DNA of 64,000 bases from Chlorops oryzae. Taxonomy: Eukaryota; Arthropoda; Insecta; Diptera; Chloropidae. Positions 19,511 to 31,512 of the stretch are shown here, piece by piece. Where the stretch lies: the NCBI GenBank assembly GCA_020466095.1, contig CM035807.1, positions 59,838,466-59,902,465 of the forward strand, given 5' to 3'. The translations under genes were made by a program, and so were the position numbers. Numbering within the stretch: position 1 is the stretch's first letter; the number at the start of each line of letters is the position of its first letter. Under the pieces are notes generated by a model. That model did no database searches, was not told the origin of the DNA, and was given only the letters and a program-made list of their open reading frames with translations.

Positions 19511-19917
19511 TGTACAGAATTCAATTCTTATGTGGAACGAACACACTTGAGCGTCGATCCAGGCACCAAATTCTGTTACTAATGTGGAACGAACACACTT
19601 GAGCGTCGATCCGGAAGTTAACATTCAAATTCAATGGTTTTGATTGAACTGCTTTTTATTGACTAGAAAGTTGCATTTTTATACATAAATTTTGCTTACT
19701 TCTAATAAAATAATTTTAGTGTATTTAGTGAGCAACGTGCAGTGACATGTGCCGCGGTGGTTTGTTAGCTTTTCTTACATTTTGCTGATATGCAGTTTCC
19801 CACGCAAACTGCATTCGTCTGAACCTCATATGCAATCATATTGTTATGCAATTCTGAGTGCCGAATTCGATATGCTTGTTCAATGCAAAACAAAGTGATC
19901 AATATGTTTCTCAAACA
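19511..19917 (-). repeat. 5' LTR of the intact BEL/Pao element
   Basis: 407 bp, no difference found by eye from the 3' LTR; right flank TATTA. It should carry the promoter for minus-strand transcription. It directly abuts the primer binding site at 19499-19510. Confidence 0.95.
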
Positions 19918-19922
19918 TATTA

Positions 19923-20529
19923 TATAAAATGGAGAAGTTTAAAACAAACAATATAGGAAGGTATTAATTAGTAAGACTCCCTTTTAAATGTTAATAGGAG
20001 AAAAACATAACATTGGCGCAGCCGGTAGGATCTAGAAAGTGCGGTTTCTAGAAAATAAAATAAAAAAGAACTAAAGATCTCCTATAAAAAAAAGATAATA
20101 GTAAATTTATATGTAAAAAAAAAGGTTTTAAACTCTGTGAGTGTGTGTGGATTAAAAAAATAATAATGGCGAACTCAATGATTTTTGTGCTATATCCTGC
20201 AGACGTGGAGAAATATCAATTACAACATTCTTATGAAGTAAATATAAAATAAGATCAATAAATTGAAAAAAAAAGGTAAATCAAATTGAAGAGAAATTAA
20301 AATAAAATCAATCTTTGGCGACAAGTGCAAATTTAAAAGTGTCCTGGATTATTGTGGATTTAAAAAAAAAAAAAAATTTAACTAAAAAAGGGAAACAGAA
20401 ATTGTAGAGTAATTGGAAATAAAAGAAAAAAAAATATTTGAATCCCTTCCATTAGTGTTCAAGTGCTTATGACCAGTTCACAAGTTCGCATAAACCCCAA
20501 ATATGTGAACGGAGTTTCAGCGGACTTAC
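19923..20529 (+). mobile_element. Gypsy-type LTR end, primer binding site and leader
   Basis: After the BEL duplication, AT-rich sequence ends ACATAACAT at 20013 and is followed at 20014 by TGGCGCAGCCGGTAGGAT, a primer binding site of the 17.6/297-like gypsy type. A leader with many A runs follows. The upstream half of this LTR should be to the left of the BEL insertion (before 11113). No intact gypsy gag or pol follows; the element is cut by the start of the BEL array near 20832. Confidence 0.6.
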
Positions 20530-20757
20530 GTGACGCGAATTGACGGAGGCGTCAAAAGCAAAAGAAGCAATTTTTTGAGGGAAATTCGAAAGCACGAAGA
20601 CCAGCTGGTCTTATTTCATTTGAAGAGAGCTCAAAAATCGGAAGAGGATGCGGACGACGAAAAGAACAACGAGCAGGGCGATGGCGAAATGGGTAAGTGC
20701 CTGAAATTTGTGAATGTTTTTTTTTTATTAATTTGTTTTACAAATTATAAGTTTTAA
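20530..20757 (+). pseudogene. Short charged frame, possible start of a gypsy-type gag
   Basis: The frame reads a basic/acidic stretch (REIRKHEDQLVLFHLKRAQK, then an E/D-rich run). Its position, about 500 bp after a gypsy primer binding site, fits the start of gag. No domain is recognised and it ends within 76 codons. It has no clear ATG at its start. Low confidence. Confidence 0.25.
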
Positions 20758-21540
20758 ACATTTTTAACAAATCTACCATACAAATTGTCGGAAAAATATC
20801 AAAGGGGTAACCTTTAGTGTCGGGTAACTGGGAAATGGAATATGAGTTTTTGGGTTGATTCTGAATGTAAATTTGTCGTCGGGAAAACGTATATTTTATG
20901 TAGCAATGACCTGACGAGATTCAGAAAGTTGGTCCATAGCTTTTGGGAACAAAAATTGAACCGTTTGTGCTTGAGGAGCGGCAAATGAGGGTTTTTTTGT
21001 ACGGAAAACACGACAAAAAACAAAAAAAAAAAAAAAAAAAACCAATCACTGAGTTCGCGCACGCACCTGGGATATATATTATTTATATGAATATAAATAT
21101 ATAAAGTGAATCACTCACTTACGTTAAAACCTTTTGTGGCTGTTAAGAGTGACGCAATGACTTCGCCACAGGGTGGGGTTGATTTTTTTTTGTTGTTTTA
21201 TTACGCGGCGCGAGGTATTTCAATGGCTCGCAGGACCAAATTTTTTTTACGCTTTGAAAAAAGATAATAAACTTCAATAAGCTTTGTATTTTTAATAAAA
21301 TTCACTAAGTTTTTTTATTTGTCCTGTTTTTGGCAAGTTAATTTACAAATTACTATACAAAGCTTTTGGGATTAAAACAAAGTAAATGCACGACTGCGAC
21401 GGGGTATAACAGCAGGTGTAAGCGGTTTGGCGGTTGTCGATCGAGTGAGTTGTCTGGAAGACATAAGAGCAAAGAAAGTGACAAACAAAGGACCAAAAAA
21501 ACCAAAAACTAAAGTTTAAGTATTAGTGCGTCTATTGTGT

Positions 21541-24446
21541 GAGGCCGAATTGGGAATGATCACCAATTTGACCCTTACATATACCGCGCGTGGTACGAAT
21601 GTCAGCGACGCGAACCCGTTTATCCCGAACTGGATGGAGTTTCACGACACGATCTTATTGCCATTCTTCTTAAAGGTATTCCTCTTTCCATCGGCAACAA
21701 ACTAATTGGGATAAGGCTTTTATCTGTTGCCAACGTTTCACTAGTGAGAGTGTATTTTGCAAGCTTTCTGGCTCCGGGGGCGCGAGGAGAGTTCCTCCGA
21801 CAAGGAAGTGCCTTGGCGTCAATGCTTGACAATCTTGAGGATTATCGCATATCGCATGAAGGGGGCGCGAATTAAGACAACTTTCTTTTCTCGCTAACAA
21901 TGTAGAAAATTCCTCTAACGTATATGTGCGGTTTATTGTAAATTTTCGGGAATGCGGCTTAAAATTCTTTGCAGCAGTTTCCCAAAGACCGCCCATGCGC
22001 GGAGCCCCTGAAGGTAAGAATGACCAGGATACCTCTTTGTCGGAAAATTAATGGTGAACTTGTTGTCGGGATTTCATGAAACATTTCTAGAAATCCAGAC
22101 GAAGCTCTTTCAACGTTCCGCCAAAGTTCGTTCCGTTATCGGAAAAGACCTTAAGCGGACATCCCCGCCGCGCGGCGAGCCGAAAGAAAGCTGCCAGAAA
22201 GGATGCAGAGCAGAGGTCACTCGTAACTTCTAAATGAACAGCGTTAATAGCAAAGCAAACAAAGAGACACACATACCCCTTGGTCAGGCAGCAAAATCTC
22301 CAAGTAAAAGACTTGATGTCAACGGTTCCAGCAAAATTGACCCCAGTATTTGTAAAAGGTCAAGATAAGGATCAAGCGCTCGGGGAAAAGTGCAGCCATG
22401 AATTCAGCTACCTGTTTTTTTTTAAATGGTACACACTTTTCCACCTTTCACCTGAATAATATGGTTAATCAAGAGCCGCGTTTAATGAGCATCCTTGCGT
22501 AAAACTATGGGGTGTTTTTCGTCAAAAGATAATTCTTGAGAAGCGTCAGCCTTCTCCTAATTCGGATTAAACTATCTTGATGCATGAAAGGATTCAACGA
22601 GTACAAGCTACTCTTACTATTCACTAAACGTTTTTCGAATAAGTCTGCAAATTCCGTCGGAAAATAACGCAACTGAGCTGCATATCATAAACGGATTTTA
22701 GTCTGACGAATCCCTTCCAGATCTGACTCAGAATCAAAGAATGCTTCATATCCTTTTGAGAAGCATCGCAAAACGCATGAAACTTGATATCACATGATGG
22801 GGTAAACTTTACTTTAGGGGGAATTCTTAAATCATTCAGACTAGCCATCCTGCTGGATCGAACAGCTTAGCAATATCTGAAAGAACTTGCCGCTTGCTAT
22901 ATGAAGTCTTGATTTCTACCGCCTCCACTCTAAAGTGAAACCGGTCAAACAAGGCATTCCACCGAATAGCTAAGGTCTTTGCTTCACTAGATTCTACAAG
23001 GGGCACAAAACCTACAGCGAGTCGATGTTTTTTGGCGATATCTGACAACAGTGCAGGATGGTTGGAAGTCCATTTGCGAAGAGGGAACCCGGCTGAGTTC
23101 AAAGCGTTGTTTAACTCATCACGAGCTTTGATCGCCGTGTTCAGGTCGTGGGCCCTACCGAGTGCTTCATCAATATACATAAAGTGTTTTATGATACGGA
23201 GCGCAATTAACGCCAAACGTAACGGTCTTCAATTCGGAACCGTTGACTGACCCATCAGACGTTTTCCGAAAGAGTATGTTTGGGGTGGACTAAAATTTGT
23301 CGATACATTTTTCAATATCGCTATTGAACACAAATTGGAAGAAGCGCCACTTTAAGATCAAAAGGGTCAGGTCAGCTTGGCGGGTTAAGCCGGTATGCAG
23401 TATGTCATTGAGACTGACTCCGTTAGCCGTACGGCTGGAAGCATTGAAGACGACTCGAAGCTTGGTAGTGGTTTTTTCCGGTTTTATCACGGCGTGATAC
23501 GGTAAATAATAGTGCGCAGGTCGATCTTGAAAAGTGGGGGACGGGACGGGAGACATATGCTGCAAAACTAGATATTCTCCAAAAACTTGATTGTACTTCT
23601 CCTTTTGAAATGTATCACAGGACAGTCGAACTTCACTTCGCAGCCATTGTTTCATTGCAATGTGTCGGGATAAGCTTATTTCTCGTTTAGAAAAGGGGTC
23701 CTTCTTGAAGGGCAACGTGACCATATAAGGGCCATTTGGCAGACGAGACGTGGTTTTCGAAAAATTTTCTCCACAGCTTCTATCCGCTTCAGAAATGAAT
23801 TGGTTGCGAGGAAGCTCCTCCACCTACCAAAACTTTGCTAATTGTATCTCCAAGGTGACTTCACTAAACAACGAAACATTAGTTGAGAAAGCGGTTGCTG
23901 GTTGTCTGGTTTTGATTGGTCCCATAAGAAACCAGGCTCAATAGCGACCAAGGAGTTAAGCACATTTTTCCGAACTCCACCTAAGAGATTAGAGGGATAA
24001 ATATGGCTACCGATCAGAAGATCTACGCTTCCTTAAAAGCCGAGATTTACATCAGCAAACTTTAGGTCAACCACATTCACAGCATTTGCGGAAAGCGAAA
24101 AAGAGGGAAGGGTGCCGGCTAATTAGCCAAAGATTAAGGCAACAGTTGAGATAGATACATCTGCATCTCGAGTGGAACTTAATGTGATATTACAGCATTT
24201 TCTCACTTGTGCGGTTACCACATTGCTAAGACCAGAGACTCTTGCATCCTTTCTCTCCGTTGGCAACTTAACAAGTTTTCGCAGCCTATCCCAAATAAAA
24301 GTAAACTCCGACCCTGGGTCCACTAATGCCATGGCGAGATAAATCTCACCATTGTGACTCAGATGGACAACGGCGGTGCATAACAAGATCCTTGCGAAAT
24401 GGTTTTGTAAAACGGTAATACGCGGAGGAACTGGCGGCAGAAACAT
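21541..24446 (-). pseudogene. Unit A pol remnant: integrase, RNase H/RT, protease
   Basis: Read from 24446 downward: protease piece with LVDPGSEFTFI (24446-24123); RT fingers 23823-23290 with YYLPYHAVIKPEKTTTKLRV and SLNDILHTGLTRQADL, then NSDIEK of motif A; connection pieces 23216-22836 (AKLFDPAGWL); a truncated RNase H start (KFHAFCDAS) at about 22780; integrase with FAINAVHLEV, VFSDNGTNF (second Asp kept), GGLWETA (Glu kept) and CQALTPRHFLVG at 22272-21670. At least six frameshifts or stops and two deletions. Compared with the intact element at 12166-19161, the RT YVDD box is lost here. No product is expected. Confidence 0.8.
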
Positions 24447-25795
24447 TTGAGGATATCGAGTGTGATCTACTCAAACGACTTGCGACGGTCGACGGAGATG
24501 CCGACGATTCAACTTGACTATGCAGAGCTCTGCGAGCATGACTTCCATTCGTGGGTGTTCAGTTCGAAGGGCTGGTTTGAGGTTTACTGGATTCTTTATG
24601 AAGGAGGGTGTGATTACGCTGCTGACATTACCTACACGTGTATGAACTTGGGCAATCTTTTAGGAGATGCGAAAAAGATAAACAGTTAATGCAACAGTTC
24701 AGTTTTTTGACGACGTCCGTCCGTTGAGGGAGGTTCGTCCTTTGAAACTTCACACATTGTCGTAACCCATGCCTTTGATTGGGGCACAATCTACACGAGA
24801 GTTGCCACTTAGCCGCCGTGGGAGGTGTCGGCGCCGATTGCGGAGCAGATTGGGCCCCCCTTGCCCGCTTGAAGCGATCCTGCACTACGTATGTCAGAAA
24901 TCGTTTCTAACGTTTGAAACCGCATTGCGAGAAATTTTTCCAATTTTTCCCCTGACGGAATCTCGGTTTTACACCGGACTGACTGCTCCCATAACCAAAA
25001 GTGAGGTCCGGTAGCCGTGTGGAGCAGAGATATACAAATATTGGATCCCAGTTGGATATTACGATTTGAAAACACATCAACGCAGAGATACAATTATTTA
25101 TTGCTCTTTGGAATGATTTATTCTCTTTTCCGGATTCATGTGCGACAGTGGGAAAGATTAAAGAAAGCTTTTAATTGGCTAATAACGAGGGTACGCTTAT
25201 TCTTATATCGATCCTGAAGATTTTGCTACGCTAGGGCAAATCCGTCGTTTGTTAATGGGGACTTACGAACAATTTCATAAGCTTCTCCTCGAGTTTTTAA
25301 GTGTAAAGGGTAAAGCTTCTCTACCAACGAGAGACCAGTATTGTGAGCGTCCAATTCAGACAACATGTGAAGAAAACTAGGCCATGAAACATAACTGCCT
25401 TGAAAAATGGGCAAGTCACATGGCAGCAACGTTACAGAATGAATGGCCTGCATAGAGGATTCGCTGAAAGCCGATGCAGTTCGACTAGCTAGCCGTGCGT
25501 CTTTTTCACTTATCTTCCGATTATTGCTCGCTGCAGTCTTGAGATACGCATCATAGCACTGCTTGCAGGCCGCCTTGATTACATTAATCCACATGCCATC
25601 TGTTCCCGTTTCCTGATTCTCCACCACACGTATGCAACCCTTATGGGCCTCTTTCGTTGCAACTCATTCGTCCTGCAATTCCGTTAGAATCATATCGAGC
25701 ACAAATTTATCGGAGTGAACCTCTATGCGAGATTTTTCAGTGCATTCTAACAAATTGTTCACTAACCGCATAAATTCAGTCACTCTCGTTGCCAT
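24447..25795 (-). pseudogene. Unit A gag remnant
   Basis: ATG at 25795-25793 (MATRVTEFMR). After about 45 codons comes TGA in QDE-stop-VATKEAHKG, shared with units B, C and D. The frame 25627-25226 has LLPCDLPIFQGSYVSWPSF, the DUF1759 start, and ends at LTNDGFALA. 25093-24809 and 24885-24628 hold the later gag and Cys/His pieces (CRLCPNQRHGLRQC, CCINCLSFSHLLKDC). Two or more frameshifts. The 133-residue frame 25627-25226 has the same protein sequence as 48008-47607 in unit D. Confidence 0.85.
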
Positions 25796-27401
25796 ATTGA
25801 ATATCTAAATTTATTTTCTAAGCAAGAAAAGAGCTGAAAGTTCAAAAAAGGCGTGGCAGATGAGGAAGACGCGGGACCGAATCTAAAACTAACACAATTG
25901 GCACGCTCCGTTGACTCCGAAACAAAATTCGGGAATGGGTGACCCTGTTAATAGTGGATTGGAAACTCAGAGTGTCCGATGGGCATGGTAACCAAAAAAA
26001 AAAAAAAAAAAAACAAACAACGAGCGAGACACAACTTAATGTTCGGGAGAGCGAGAGAAAAAAAACGGTGCGCGGGTTAACCACTGGAGGGCGAATCGCG
26101 TGAAAAAATTTTAAATTTATAAAAATACCAAATAAATATGCGTGAAATATGTTCAATTTATAAAAATACCAAAAAACTATGGAATATTTTAAATATTAAT
26201 CTATAACTTATATTAATAGATCACGATTTCTATTGCGGAGAGCGCTAAATAAAAAATTAGCAACACGAAAGACGGATATTAATAAATTCGGGACTTAAAA
26301 ATTATTTGCTTCTTTTTCAGACCGATGGTCACCTCGCGCTCTGATTAGCTTAAAAATGTATAAAGAATTTTTTTTAACGACGCGACATGATTGGCTTATG
26401 AAATCAAACGTTCTAGCACGCACTGCGGGCGATAAGGCTTTTCACGCAATTTTATTTTTAGATTTGAATTGAAGCTCAACAAGCGACGTCAATCTGTTTC
26501 TTTTCGTGTGCTTAGTGCTTTTTCTAACCCGATGCAATCAACCACGAAACGGATTTGTAAAAAATTTTTTTCTCTTTTGAAAACACTAATTTGAAGCCGG
26601 AAAGTGGAATAGGAAATAAGGGATTAATTTTGGTGTCAATTAACGAAATATTTTTTTATTTGCTCTTTTTTCCTTTTTTTTTTGTTGATTTTACAATGAT
26701 TTGCCGTCGGCAAATGGAATATGAGTTTTTGGGTTGATTCTGAATGTTAATTTGTCGTCGGGAAAACGTATATTTTGTGTGGCAATGACCTGTGGTCTTT
26801 CTAACGAGATTCAGAAAGTTGGTCAATAGCTTTTGGGGAAAAAAATTGAACCGTTTGTGCTTGAGGAGCGACAAATGAGGGTTTTTTTTTGTACGGAAAA
26901 CACGACAAAAAACAAAAAAAGAGCAAATATATATTAATTATATGAATATAAATATATTAAGTGAATCACTCACTTACGTTAAAACCTTTTGTAGCTGTTA
27001 AGAGTGACGCAATGACTTCGCCACAGGGTGGGGTTGTTTTTTTTTTTTGTTGTTTTATTACGCGGCGCGAGGTATTTCAATGGCTCGCAGGACCAAATTT
27101 TTTTTGCGCTTTGAAAAAAGATAATAAACTTCAAAAAGCTTTGTATTTTTAATAAAATTCACTAAGTCTTTTTTTTTGTCCTTTTTGTGGCAAGTTAATT
27201 TACAAATTACTATACAAAGCTTTTGGGATTAAAACAAAGGAAATGCACGACTGCGACGGGGTATAACAGCGGGTGTAAGCGGTTTGGCGGTTGTCGATCG
27301 AGTGAGTTGTCTGAAAGACATAAGAGCACAGAAAGTGACAAACAAAGGACCAAAAAAACCAAAAACCAAAGTTTAAGTATTAGTGCGTCTATTGTGTGAG
27401 G
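25796..27401 (-). repeat. A/B junction: gag leader, presumed single LTR, 3' UTR
   Basis: About 1.6 kb non-coding. It contains a poly-A tract after GGTAACCA (about 25990), GCGCGGGTTAACCACTGG, a Phe-poor AT-rich zone, GATTTGCCGTCGGCAAATGG (26699), GTACGGAAAACACGAC and CACGACTGCGACGGGGTATA. The same order recurs at 31797, 41589 and 48177. Exact LTR ends were not resolved. A TGGTTACC reading on the minus strand near 25990 could be the primer binding site. Confidence 0.7.
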
Positions 27402-28957
27402 CCGAATTGGGAAGGATCACCAATTTGACCCTTACATATACCGCGCGTGGTACGAATGTCAGCGACGCGAACCCGTTTATCCCGAACTGGATGGAGTTTC
27501 ACGACACGATCTTATTGCCATTCTTCTTAAAGGTATTCCTCTTTCCATCGGCAACAAACTAATTGGGATAAGGCTTTTATCCGTTGCCAACGTTTCACTA
27601 GTGAGAGTGTATTTTGCAAACTTTCTGGCTCCGGGGCGCGAGTAGAGGTCCTCCGACAACTAAGTGCCCTGGCGCCAATGCTTGAAAATCGTGAGGGTGA
27701 TCGGATATCGCATGAAGGGGGCGCGAATTAAGACAACTTTCTATTCTCGCTAACAATGTAGAAAATTCTTCAACGTATATGTGAGGTTTATTGTAAAGGA
27801 TGCAGAGGAGAGGTCACTCGTAACTTCTAAATGAACAGCGTTAATAGCAAAGCAAACAAAGAGACACACATACCCCTTGGTCAGGCAGCAAAATCTCCAA
27901 GTAAAAGACTTGATGCCAAAGGGTCCAGCAAAATTGACCCCAGGATTTGTAAAAGGTCGAGATAAGGATGAAGCGCTCGGGAGGGAATTGCAGCCATGAG
28001 TTGAGCTACCTGCTTTTTCTTAAAAATGGTGCACACTTTTCAACTACGGATTACTAGCTTGATAGAGGCTTTAGCTTGAGGCCACCAAAACTGACTTCGA
28101 ATAACTCGCAACATTAGTTGATTGCCTCCATGAAGGGTCACCTGATTAATATGGTTAACCAAGAGCCGCGTAAAATGAGCATCCTTGCGTAAATCTATGG
28201 GGTGTTTTTCGTCAAAATATGATTCTTGAGAAACGGTCAGCCTTTTCCTAATTCGGATCAAACTATCTTGATGCATGAAAGGATTCAACGAGTACAAGCT
28301 ACTCTTACTATTCACTAAACGTTTTTCGAATAAATTCGCAAATTTTGTCGAAAAATGATGCAACTGAGCTACTTATCATAAACGGATTTTAGTCTGACGA
28401 ATTCCTTCCAGATCTGACTCAGATTTAAAGAACGGCCCTGGAAGGTGGATTCGGCGCATTCGGGCGTGCACGCGAAGCAAATAACTCATGAGACGAAGGG
28501 CTCGAACAAAGCTTGAAAACGGACAAGAAGGTCATCTTGAACAGTAGGCACTGCTACATGCACGCGGACACTTCGAGTGAGATAGTACAGTTCTGTAGGG
28601 GAGACATAATCGACCACTGTGAATGATCCAACTATAGCCACAAAGGGCAATTCCACCAGAGAGCGTTGGAAACTTTTTCTGGGGCAGGTATCCCCCGTGA
28701 CGAGAGGTCAGTAGGGTTATCAGCCGATTCAACATGAGACCAACGTTAAATTCCTACGACCTCTGCTATTTTTGCCACCCGATTAGCGACAAAGGTGGTC
28801 CAATGATATGCAGGCTTAGCCAACCAGGGAAGAACAATAGTAGAATCAAACATTGAATTTTTGGTCGTTCTGCTCCCAAGGATGGGAGGAGCGACTGCAC
28901 TAAATCAGCGATCAAAGCCGGCGCACAGAGTTCAAGACGGGGTTAGGAAATCGTTTT
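27402..28957 (-). pseudogene. Unit B integrase/RNase H remnant
   Basis: Frame 28363-28040 holds FANLFEKRLVNSKSSLYSLN and RLTVSQESYFDEKHPIDLRK, then VNHINQVTLHGGNQLMLRVI, the integrase zinc-finger approach seen in all units. The integrase core is partly deleted. The 27659-27477 piece corresponds to the C-terminal domain in another frame. No catalytic set remains. Confidence 0.7.
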
Positions 28958-29219
28958 TGTATCTTATACATTTGTTAAAGAATCAAAAAGTGCATTAAAT
29001 TCTCTTCCTCATTTAGATTGCATAGACTACAGAGCCTTGAAGTAGCCCCATTAAATCTACTTCCATTAAGCCAAAGTAAATTCCCCGAGCTTTTATTATC
29101 CAAGTTATTTGAGTACGATTAAAGTTTTCATTGCAATATGTTATCGATTTTGAGAAATCCAAGTTTCTATATATTCTTGTATGACTACTTCTCGCTTATT
29201 CAACATATTCATTAGTCTT

Positions 29220-30258
29220 TTTATACCCAGCGTAGGCGGGGTATATAAGTTTTGTGCAAATCTTGTAACGAGGAGAATTAAGCTCCGGAGATAAAGAAAA
29301 ATATATATAGAAATGATCAGGATCAAAAACTGAATCGATTTAGACATGTCCGTCTGACCGTCTGTCGGTCTTTCCGTCCGTCCGTGGTCGGATCTCCTCC
29401 GAAACGGCTGAACTAATAAAGTCGAAATTTGGCACACATGTATATCGCGGTCCAAGTATGATCTTACGTAAAAATGCGAGACATCCGCCCACTGCCACGC
29501 CCACAAATGAATTTATTGTGTTTTCAATAAAATGCTTGTAACTTGCGAACCACTCAACACATTCCATTAATATTTATTGTGCTGGTAAACTGCAAAAAGG
29601 GACATTTCCTGGCAAAAAAATTGACGCCGCCCTCCTCGAGCCACGCCCACAAATAAGCCCAAAAATAAGGGCTTATCGTAACTTGTGAAGTAAAAGGCGT
29701 AGAAGCTTCAAATTCGCAACATAGGTTCACTAAGGCGAATGAAAGGTGCAGGAAAAAATTTTTTGTGGCCCGCCCACAGCCACGCCCACAAATAAAGATT
29801 TTTAGTAACTTCCGAAGTAAAAGGCGTAGAAGCTTCAAATTCGCAACATAGGTTCACCAAGGCGAATGAAAGGTGTGGCAAAAATTGTATGCGGTTCGCC
29901 CACTGCCACGCCCACAAATGAAGATTTTTCGTAACTTCCGAAGTAAAAGGCGTAGAAGCTTCGAATTCGCAACATAGGTTCACCAAGGCGAATGAAAGGT
30001 GTAGGAAAAATTTTTTTTTGGCCCGCCCACTGCCACGCCCACAAATAAAGATTTTTCGTTACTTCCGAAGTAAAAGGCGTCGAAGCTTCAAATTCGCAAC
30101 ATAGGTTCACCAAGGCGAATGAAAGGTGTAGGGAAATAATTTATGTTGCCCTCCCACTGACACGCCCACAAGTAGAGAAGCAAAACATAGTGCGCTCATA
30201 ATGTCGGGACGCTGGGTATTTCAAAGTCGGGCTTGACCGACTTTAGCTTTCTTACTTG
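29220..30258 (+). mobile_element. DINE-1-like Helitron with central tandem repeats
   Basis: It starts near TATACCCAGCGTAGGCGGGG, has the family block GAAATGATCAGGATCA then GATTTAGACATGTCCGTCTG, and ends with the hairpin AAGTCGGGCTTGACCGACTT followed by TTACTTG. It is inserted in the unit B LINE. Four 127-bp units fill the centre. Non-coding; it would depend on an autonomous Helitron. Confidence 0.85.
29641..30140 (+). repeat. Four ~127-bp tandem repeats inside the DINE
   Basis: AAGCTTCAAATTCGCAACAT recurs at 29703, 29830, 29956 (one change) and 30083. Each unit also has CGCCCAC.GCCACGCCCACAA and AAGTAAAAGGCGT. Units differ by a few bases and by the A/T run length. Similar central repeats in Drosophila DINE-TR elements have given rise to satellites. 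Confidence 0.9.
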
Positions 30259-30321
30259 TTGTATTTTAGATAAGTCAAGAGTCCAACACTGTTCTTCTTC
30301 CATTTATATTTCGATGTTAAT

Positions 30322-31512
30322 CTATTTTACAAGTCTATATCGCACGATCTCATTAAAGTTTCTATTTCCGTATACCAATATACTGTTTTTTACAAGAATT
30401 TTTTTTTTTAGTTGGTACGGCAATCGAGATTCCTCATATTCAAATAATGTTTTCCATATATACTCCAAATGTAAACCTAGCGTATATATGTAACCATCTT
30501 CTAGTCCTCCCTCTAGTGCTAGAACGTAATTCGGCGTTTGGTTTGGCAACTTAAAAATCCTTTTCACAAAATATCTTTGTAGCAGATTTCCCTCTTCAAA
30601 ATCACCATATCCCCAAATCTGTGCTCCATATGCCTGCACCGATCGACAAACTGCCAAGTAGAGTTTCTACTTTGCTCTCAATGGAATTTTCCTCTTGCCC
30701 AAAAAACTTGCCCATGTTCTATTTATTTTGAATTTTGCTTCACTGTTTCGCTTTTTGATATGTTTTTAAAACGATAGAGTAGGTGTTAAAATAATGCCAA
30801 GATATTTATACTCTGGTACGATCTCAATCTCCGCTCGCTTATAATACCATCTCTCCCTTGCTGATAGTCTTTCACCCTTTCTAAAGCCCATTATTTTTGA
30901 TTTTTCTGGATTTACTTCCATTCCCCATGATCCACAGTACTGTTCTAGTCGGTTTATCATATTTTGCAAAATATTAGCATCATCTGCGAGAATAGCTAGA
31001 TCATCTGCATAAAGAAGGACTCTAACGTTTAGGTTATCAATATCTAGGCCTTATCCTAGATCATTATGTAGATCATTGATAAAGATAGCAAATAAAAGTG
31101 GAGATAGCAAACATCCTTGCTTAACTCCATTATGTGTGTAAAAGGGATCCGAGAGATCTTGCCCAGTCCACATCACTGATTTTGTGTTAGAATACACTGC
31201 TTCTAAAAATCTAATTACTTTTGCCGATACCTTGAGTTCTCTAAACTTATGCATAAGAAGTCTTCTGGGTATTTTGTCAAAAGCCGCACGAAAGTCGACG
31301 AAAAATACGTACACTCTCTTTTTTTCTGACCATTTAAAATGGACGATTGACGTTAGATTGTAAATATTATCATACGTTGAATAACTTTTTCTGAAGCCTG
31401 CCTGAAACTCATTTAATTTTCCATTTCTTTCCACCCACGCACCCAAACGATTATTTACGATACCCATTAAAATCTTCGCGATACAATTCATAATGGATAT
31501 TCTTCTGTAGTT
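30322..31512 (-). pseudogene. LINE reverse transcriptase remnant (unit B)
   Basis: 31491-31051: NCIAKILMGIVNNRL, FQAGFRKSYSTYDNI, FVDFRAAFDKIPRRLL (motif A Asp), GVKQGCLLSPLLFAIFINDL. A single in-frame TAA at about 31051 then precedes LLYADDLAILADD, so the YADD box is present. 30969-30766: thumb region WGMEVNPEKSKIMGF, YKYLGIILTPTLSF. 30657-30322: C-terminal domain (YGAQIWGYGDFEEGNLLQRY). Endonuclease and ORF1 are absent through 5' truncation. The clade was not assigned; it differs from the LINEs in units C and E. Confidence 0.8.

Larger units (their letters stand above)
11118..19917 (-). mobile_element. Nearly intact BEL/Pao retrotransposon with env-like domain
   Basis: The two 407-bp LTRs look identical by eye. 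They begin TGTACAG and end AAACA in the + reading and are flanked by a 5-bp duplication TATTA (11113-11117 and 19918-19922), the usual size for BEL/Pao. The element is 8.8 kb on the minus strand with one gag-pol-env frame of 2331 codons. A TGG-starting primer binding site abuts the 5' LTR, and a purine-rich stretch (AAGGCGGGCAGTA) abuts the 3' LTR. Identical LTRs mean recent insertion. It landed in a gypsy-type LTR. It is roo-like in layout but the LTR is not one that I recognise. Confidence 0.92.
20832..26690 (-). mobile_element. BEL/Pao array unit A
   Basis: Starts abruptly at GAAATGGAATATGAGTTTTT, lacking the first part of the junction found before other units. Internal deletions remove about 0.6 kb of RNase H (around 22740) and about 0.12 kb near 22848. 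Its gag region (24700-25840) is almost the same as that of unit D, far closer than to unit C. Confidence 0.8.
28958..31512 (-). mobile_element. Non-LTR retrotransposon fragment in unit B
   Basis: Minus strand. The 5' truncation lies inside RT at ~31512, joined directly to BEL gag (TCTTCCGATTATTGCTCGC). The 3' part reaches about 28958, where BEL resumes as AATCGTTTT. It is interrupted at 29220-30258 by a DINE. Left of the DINE, CNLNEEENLMHFL at about 29010 is the C-terminal Cys/His region of ORF2, which shows that both sides belong to one LINE. Confidence 0.75.

Noticed and set aside
20530..20757. A charged frame that might be a small nuclear host protein
   Set aside because: No family motif, no clear ATG, and it lies at a gag position of a gypsy-type leader; kept only as a low-confidence remnant.
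29708..30113. Overlapping ~92-codon minus frames rich in NLCCEFEAST
   Set aside because: They are translations of the 127-bp repeat in successive frames, not a protein family.
29641..30140. CRISPR-like array
   Set aside because: The 127-bp units are contiguous tandem repeats without unique spacers, inside a DINE in an animal genome.
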